Shown here: positions 13,098-18,955 of the stretch, piece after piece | Position numbering within the stretch: the first letter of the stretch is position 1 | How the letters are laid out: the number at the start of each line of letters is the position of its first letter | DNA from: RGIG4708 sp045538875 | GTDB taxonomy: Bacteria; Bacillota; Clostridia; UMGS1810 | Assembly: GCA_045538875.1 (NCBI GenBank) | Contig: JAZQEG010000018.1 | Span: forward strand, 1-18,955 | Direction: 5' to 3' | Length of the DNA: 18,955 bases | Made by a program: the position numbers and the translations under genes | The notes under the pieces: generated by a model | Seen by the model: the letters and a program-made list of their open reading frames with translations, nothing else | Told to the model about the DNA's origin: nothing | Databases searched by the model: none

Positions 13098-13652
13098 CTA
13101 ATACAATTTTTTATAATTTTTATATCGCTTTGTTACTTTTTTTACATAATGTTTTGTTTCATCAAAAGGTATTACCTTTAAAGTTTTTCCGTCGTCAGAA
13201 TATCGCCTGTCAATAAGCCAGTTTTTTACATTTCCCTGCCCTGCATTGTATGCCGCAATTGCCGTTTGTGTTTCAAAGTCAAAAACATTTTGCAGGTAGT
13301 CAAGGTAAGCACAGCCTATAAGTATGTTTACCTCTGGTTTGTAAATATCTTTTATATCTACATCCAGCTCAAAATGCTCAATGCACCATTTTGCTGTTTT
13401 TTCGGTTAGCTGCATAAGCCCCATTGCGCCCTTGTGGCTTTTGGCATTTTGGTCAAAGCCGCTTTCGGCGCTTATAACTGCCATAACAAAATACGGGTCG
13501 AGGCTGTACTGCTTGCTGCAGCTTTCAATAATGTCGCGGTGCTCTAAAGGGTACACCGCTTTTTTAATTGGTGTTGCCGCAAAAAGGGCAATAATTATAC
13601 ATATAGCTATTATTATTTTAGAATACAATTTTTGTTTATTTACAATTACCAT
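13098..13652 (-). CDS. Small membrane-anchored lytic transglycosylase
   Basis: Cleaves the MurNAc-GlcNAc bond of peptidoglycan to leave 1,6-anhydro-MurNAc, acting outside the cytoplasmic membrane. Seen: an N-terminal hydrophobic segment (about 11-27) as uncleaved anchor or signal, then the SLT (goose-lysozyme-like) domain with catalytic Glu63 in AVISAESGFDQNA, GAMGLMQLTEKTA (75-87), INILIGCAYL-like VNILIGCAYLDYL and AIAAYNAGQGNVKNW (131-145). The start is the ATG at 13652 (184 aa), with GGAG 7 nt upstream; a further twelve upstream codons in frame lack a site. It overlaps the end of coaE by 17 nt. The polA-coaE-transglycosylase order recurs in Clostridia, from memory; why a cell-wall enzyme rides there is unclear. 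Confidence 0.92.
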   Translation of the reverse strand: MVIVNKQKLYSKIIIAICIIIALFAATPIKKAVYPLEHRDIIESCSKQYSLDPYFVMAVISAESGFDQNAKSHKGAMGLMQLTEKTAKWCIEHFELDVDIKDIYKPEVNILIGCAYLDYLQNVFDFETQTAIAAYNAGQGNVKNWLIDRRYSDDGKTLKVIPFDETKHYVKKVTKRYKNYKKLY

Positions 13653-14226
13653 ACAAAATCTCCAATAGGTTTTCAAGAGCACTCTCAAGCTCTTTGGTGG
13701 TAGCGTTGTTGCTTATACAATAGTCACAGTTTTTTGCAAAAAACTCATTGCTGTGCTGTGAATTGAGCCTCCCTTTTGCAGTTTGGCTGCTTATTCCGTC
13801 ACGCAATTTTATGCGCTTTAGCTGAATGTCGGCATCTGCAATTATTGCAATTGTTTTGTTGCACTTAAGGTTTAGCCCCGCCTCAAACAAGCGTGGTGCA
13901 TCGAGCACAATATCTTTATGTTTGTTTTGTTCTATTATTATTTCGCCCTTTTGCAAAATATGCTTTGTTGTAATGCTGTTGAGTATAGTTAGCTTGTTTT
14001 TGTCTGCAAAAACAATGTCGCCCAGCTTTTTACGCATTACATTGCCGTCTTTGTCTATTATATCATTTCCAAAGTGGTTAGTCAATTGAGTCAGGCAAGG
14101 CTCGCCCTTTTGGTATACCTCCCTTGCAAGTATGTCATAGTCTATTACAAAAAAGCCTTTGCGCGCAAAAAATTGTGCAGCCACGCTTTTTCCTGCACCA
14201 GAGCTGCCTGTTAAGCCTATTATCAC
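13636..14226 (-). CDS. coaE: Dephospho-CoA kinase
   Basis: Phosphorylates the 3'-hydroxyl of dephospho-CoA, the last step of CoA synthesis. Seen in 196 residues (normal): P-loop GSSGAGKS (7-14) in MIIGLTGSSGAGKSVAAQFF, the VIDYDILAREV segment (27-37) with the substrate-contacting aspartate, VLDAPRLFEAGL (126-137; more usual is VLDIPLLFE) and the LID-like arginine segment near 155-170. The start is GTG at 14226, with AGGAGG 8 nt upstream. It is cotranscribed after polA (66-nt gap) and overlaps the transglycosylase gene. Confidence 0.95.
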   Translation of the reverse strand: MIIGLTGSSGAGKSVAAQFFARKGFFVIDYDILAREVYQKGEPCLTQLTNHFGNDIIDKDGNVMRKKLGDIVFADKNKLTILNSITTKHILQKGEIIIEQNKHKDIVLDAPRLFEAGLNLKCNKTIAIIADADIQLKRIKLRDGISSQTAKGRLNSQHSNEFFAKNCDYCISNNATTKELESALENLLEILYGNCK

Positions 14227-14292
14227 TTACAATTCCTCCTTTTAAATACCCCTAAACCAGGGCAAATCAAAAGCCAACGCAAAGCAAATGCC

Positions 14293-16941
14293 CTATTTTG
14301 TGTCGAACCACCTTTTCCCCGATTTTGTGTCTGCAACAAGCGGAACGCGCAGCTTTACTGCGTTTTCCATACAGGTGCGCAAAAGCTCTTGCACCTGAAG
14401 CTCACAAGATTTGTCTGCCTCAATAATCAGCTCATCGTGAACCTGAAGTATGAGTTTTGCAGGGAGTTTTTGTTTTTTAAGATCGTTGTATACCGATACC
14501 ATTGCAATTTTTATAATGTCTGCCGCACTGCCCTGAATTGGGGTGTTCATTGCAGCTCTCTCTCCAAAGGAGCGAATCATAAAGTTGTTTGAGCTAAGCT
14601 CAGGCAAATATCTTCGGCGTTCAAAAAGAGTTGTTACATAGCCCTTTTGTTTTGCATCGGCAATAGCAGAGTCAAGGTAAGCACGCACCGACGCATATTT
14701 TTCAAAATAGCTGTCAATGTATTCTTTTGCCTCTTTTTTGGTAATGTGCAAGTCCTGACTGAGCGAAAAATCACCCATTCCGTATACTATACCAAAGTTT
14801 ACAGCCTTTGCGCGAGAGCGGAGCAATGGGGTAACCTCACTTTTTTCAACACCAAAAACTTCTGCAGCCGTTGCTGTGTGAATGTCGGCACCGCTTGTAA
14901 ATGCGTCTGTCATTTTTTTGTCGTTTGCCATATGTGCAAGTATTCGCAGCTCAATTTGCGAATAGTCGGCATCTACCAAAATTTTGCCCTCGTCTGCCAC
15001 AAACATTTTGCGCATTTCGCGGCCCAATTCGGTGCGCACAGGAATGTTTTGCAAATTGGGCTCGGTTGAGCTTATTCTGCCTGTAACTGTAACAGTTTGG
15101 TTAAATTTAGAGTGGATTCTTCCTGTTGTTTTGTTGATAACATTAAGCAACCCGTCTGCATATGTTGACTTAAGCTTTGCAATGTGGCGGTACTCTATAA
15201 TGTGGTCAACAATAGGGTGCTTGCCCGACAGCTTTTCAAGAACATCGGAGTTGGTAGAATAGCCAGTTTTTGTTTTTTTAACTGCCTTAAGGCCAAGCTT
15301 TTCAAAAAGCACTACACCCAGCTGCTTTGGTGAGTTGATGTTAAACTGCTGCCCAGCGAGTTGATATATATTACTTTCAAGTTGTTTAACCTTTTCGCTA
15401 AGCATTTCATTAAATTCCAAAAGACTGTTTTTGTCAACCTTTATGCCCGATATTTCCATATCTGCAAGCACTGCAACAAGTGGCAGTTCAATATTATGCA
15501 AAAGTCTTAGCTGATTTTGTTGTTCAATTTTTTTAAGTTCATATTGTTTTAATTCGCTTATTGCACAAACTTCATCTTTAATATATTGCTCAAAGGTTTT
15601 GGTTTCGAGCATATCATATGTTTTTTTTGATTTTCCTGTGCCAAGCAGGTCATCCTCCGACATAATTGTATATTGCAAAAATTCAACCGCGGTTTCGCTG
15701 GTGGCATATGAGCTCTTTGCAGGGTTTATAATGTAAGCTCCCACACCCGTGTCAAAATAATTGCTCCATATGTCAATGCCGTATTGGCACAAAAGGACCA
15801 TATCGGATTTTATGTCACAAGACACTTTTTGTATATTGTCATTTTCAAAAAACGGCTTTATGGTGTTTGCAATTTCGGTGTCTGGATTTAGCAAATCGCT
15901 ACATATATAATGCACAGTGTCATTTAACAAAAATGCAAACGCATAAACTGCATTGCCTGAGTAATATATTTTGTAAATAATATCTTTTGTTTGTTTGAGC
16001 TTTTCTAACAAGCTGTCGCAGTCATCAAGGCGCGCTATCTTAAAGTCGGACTTTCGTTCAGATGCAGTGTGGGAGCCGCCAATTTTTTTGAGGAATGCGT
16101 TAAATTCAAGGTTGCTAAATATCGTAGTTAACCTCTCATTGTCATATTCCTTTACTTTTGTGCTTTCAAGGTTAAACTCCATCGGCACATATCTGTCAAT
16201 GGTACAAAGCTGCTTGCTCAGCAGTGCCATCTCTTTGCCGTCAATCAGTTTTTGGCGCGCACCGGGCTTTATAATATCATCGTCAAGGTTGTTGTACAGC
16301 TGTTCAATGCTTTTAAATTTTTGTATATACGAAAATGCAGTTTTTTCACCAATGCCTGCAACTCCGGGCACATTGTCGGACGAGTCGCCCATAAGCGCTT
16401 TTACATCAACAAACTCGGCTGGAGTAACTCCGTATTTTTCAAACACGGCATTTTCATCCATAATAGTTGTTTGGGTAGTACCCATACGCGAAATTGTAAG
16501 CAACACTTTTGTTTTGTTGCTTGCAAGCTGCAAATCGTCTTTGTCGCCTGTAAGTATATAGCACTCCACATCAGCTTCGTCGCATATGCGGCTCACTGTG
16601 CCTATAATGTCATCTGCCTCATATCCCTCTTTTTCAAAAACGGCTATATTCATTGCAGAGAGTATTTCCTTCATTACGGGCATTTGCATTTTGAGCTCTT
16701 CGGGCATGCCTTTGCGCTGAGCCTTGTACTTGTCGTACATTTTGTGGCGAAAAGTTGGTGCCTTTAAGTCAAATGCAACAGCAATGTAGTCAGGATTAAG
16801 CTCCTCTGTGTTTTTAAAAAGTATATTCAAAAAGCCGTAAATACCGTTTGTAAACATACCTTGCTTGTTGGCAAGGGCGCGTATTGCATAAAAGGCTCTG
16901 TTTATAATACTGTTTCCGTCAATTATAAGGAGTTTCTTCAT
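14293..16941 (-). CDS. polA: DNA polymerase I
   Basis: Fills gaps and removes RNA primers in lagging-strand synthesis and repair. Domains in 882 residues: 5'-3' nuclease (1 to about 290) with acidic residues at YEADDIIG (107-114), ILTGDKDDLQL (129-139) and DSSDNVPGV (186-194); a 3'-5' exonuclease-like fold (about 300-480); and the polymerase palm/fingers with DYSQIELRI (Asp659), O-helix Arg708, Lys712, Phe716, Tyr720, and VHDE (835-838 region, Asp836). The exonuclease domain looks dead: motif I, where a DxE pair should be, reads IIYKIYYSGNAV (321-332), and the motif III Tyr/Asp are also absent, as in Bacillus and Thermus Pol I. AGAGGT precedes the ATG. A candidate promoter has -10 TATAAT on the minus strand (16986-16991) with a poor -35. 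It leads the polA-coaE-transglycosylase operon, transcribed away from the divergent rRNA operon. Confidence 0.97.
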   Translation of the reverse strand: MKKLLIIDGNSIINRAFYAIRALANKQGMFTNGIYGFLNILFKNTEELNPDYIAVAFDLKAPTFRHKMYDKYKAQRKGMPEELKMQMPVMKEILSAMNIAVFEKEGYEADDIIGTVSRICDEADVECYILTGDKDDLQLASNKTKVLLTISRMGTTQTTIMDENAVFEKYGVTPAEFVDVKALMGDSSDNVPGVAGIGEKTAFSYIQKFKSIEQLYNNLDDDIIKPGARQKLIDGKEMALLSKQLCTIDRYVPMEFNLESTKVKEYDNERLTTIFSNLEFNAFLKKIGGSHTASERKSDFKIARLDDCDSLLEKLKQTKDIIYKIYYSGNAVYAFAFLLNDTVHYICSDLLNPDTEIANTIKPFFENDNIQKVSCDIKSDMVLLCQYGIDIWSNYFDTGVGAYIINPAKSSYATSETAVEFLQYTIMSEDDLLGTGKSKKTYDMLETKTFEQYIKDEVCAISELKQYELKKIEQQNQLRLLHNIELPLVAVLADMEISGIKVDKNSLLEFNEMLSEKVKQLESNIYQLAGQQFNINSPKQLGVVLFEKLGLKAVKKTKTGYSTNSDVLEKLSGKHPIVDHIIEYRHIAKLKSTYADGLLNVINKTTGRIHSKFNQTVTVTGRISSTEPNLQNIPVRTELGREMRKMFVADEGKILVDADYSQIELRILAHMANDKKMTDAFTSGADIHTATAAEVFGVEKSEVTPLLRSRAKAVNFGIVYGMGDFSLSQDLHITKKEAKEYIDSYFEKYASVRAYLDSAIADAKQKGYVTTLFERRRYLPELSSNNFMIRSFGERAAMNTPIQGSAADIIKIAMVSVYNDLKKQKLPAKLILQVHDELIIEADKSCELQVQELLRTCMENAVKLRVPLVADTKSGKRWFDTK

Positions 16942-17121
16942 ATTATATATACCTCTTGTATTTGAAAAATTTTACATTCAAATTTATTATACAACAAATT
17001 AAATAAAATTACTACCCCTTAAATTGCTTTTGTAAATTTATGGTAGTAAAAAATTACCAACAAAACAATATTTAATGCCCAAAAATTGTCTAAATTTTTT
17101 GCAAAAAAGTTTAAAAAACGC

Positions 17122-17150
17122 TTGACAAACGGGTGGTGGTGAGATATAAT
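17122..17150 (+). promoter_or_regulatory. rRNA operon promoter
   Basis: TTGACA (17122-17127), 17-nt spacer, TATAAT (17145-17150): perfect sigma-A consensus, about 167 nt before the mature 16S 5' end. The spacer is unusually G-rich (GGGTGGTGGTGAG) for this AT-rich gap. Confidence 0.92.
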
Positions 17151-17178
17151 ATACAAGTCGCTTGTTTAGTGGCGGCAA

Positions 17179-17200
17179 TTGAACCTTGAAAAATAAACAG
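17179..17200 (+). promoter_or_regulatory. boxA-like antitermination element in the 16S leader
   Basis: TTGAACCTTGAAAAATAAAC resembles the Firmicutes rRNA leader boxA (TGTTCTTTGAAAAC). A related copy, TGTTCGTTTTTGAAAG, occurs in the 16S-23S spacer near 18936-18951, as expected for NusB/NusE antitermination. Confidence 0.5.
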
Positions 17201-17316
17201 CATAATGAGGTTCTCGAAAAGAGAATTTGAGTAACACTTCTTTTAAAACTAGTAAAGCTAGCAAAATTATTTGAGCTTAAACTACTAAAAAACTAAAGTC
17301 TTCGGACTTAAATATT

Positions 17317-18955
<1,639 letters not shown>

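Larger units (their letters stand above)
16942..17316. other. Divergent intergenic region between polA and the rRNA operon
   Basis: 375 nt with no ORF. Left part: AT-rich DNA with the polA leader and a probable minus-strand -10 (16986-16991). Centre: a short hairpin TGGTA/TACCA (17041-17059). Right part: the rRNA promoter (17122-17150) and the transcribed 16S leader from about 17157, with a boxA-like element and a UUCG-loop hairpin (AAGTC-TTCG-GACTT, 17296-17309). Confidence 0.7.

Noticed and set aside
14259..14294. AGGGCA/TGCCCT repeat between polA and coaE as a terminator
   Set aside because: Only a 6-bp stem with a 24-nt loop and no T-tract; too weak to call.
15995..16561. Antisense ORF (188 codons) opposite the polA nuclease region
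   Set aside because: polA is unmistakable on the other strand, and this frame has Ser/Leu-rich low-information sequence with no recognisable motif.

Overview
The window looks like low-GC Clostridia DNA, probably from the Oscillospirales/Ruminococcaceae side. The reasons are the 16S sequence at the right end, strong AGGAGG-type ribosome binding sites matching its 3' CCTCCTTT, TTG and GTG starts, and Firmicutes gene strings (rsmD-coaD, dprA-topA-trmFO, polA-coaE). Assignment below class is inference from memory; no search was run.

Layout. (1) Positions 19-4608, minus strand: a leftward run rsmD, coaD, a conserved coiled-coil protein, an NfeD-like membrane protein, an SPFH/stomatin-like protein, then dnaA behind its own promoter. 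The AT-rich gap upstream of dnaA (1327-1661) carries three clustered DnaA boxes and is a candidate oriC or at least an autoregulatory site. rsmD has a consensus sigma-A promoter (TTGACA-N17-TATAAT). (2) 4776-9287, plus strand: dprA, topA and trmFO in a tight string (DNA uptake/recombination, supercoiling, tRNA m5U54). (3) 9288-10572, accessory island: terminator hairpins, then a strong promoter driving an orphan polymorphic-toxin C-terminal cassette and a translationally coupled small acidic protein, probably its immunity protein. A MITE/REP-like inverted repeat follows. (4) 10573-13034: an AbrB-family regulator with a CxxC...CxxC tail (minus), then a purine-salvage pair, an AzgA/PbuG-type NCS2 permease and an Apt-like phosphoribosyltransferase (plus). 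(5) 13098-16941, minus strand: polA, coaE and a small membrane-anchored lytic transglycosylase, coaE and the transglycosylase overlapping. (6) 17122 to the end, plus strand: an rRNA operon with a perfect-consensus promoter, a boxA-like leader, a complete 16S gene and the first ~107 nt of the 16S-23S spacer.

How the genes fit together: most of the window is housekeeping. It covers replication initiation and DNA synthesis (dnaA, polA, topA), RNA modification (rsmD, trmFO), CoA synthesis (coaD and coaE, the last two pathway steps), purine salvage and membrane or cell-wall quality control. The only clearly accessory material is 9390-10520. Its toxin ORF drops from about 54% to about 27% GC within the gene, the expected mark of a modular toxin tip. 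I found no CRISPR array, no tRNA and no intact transposase.
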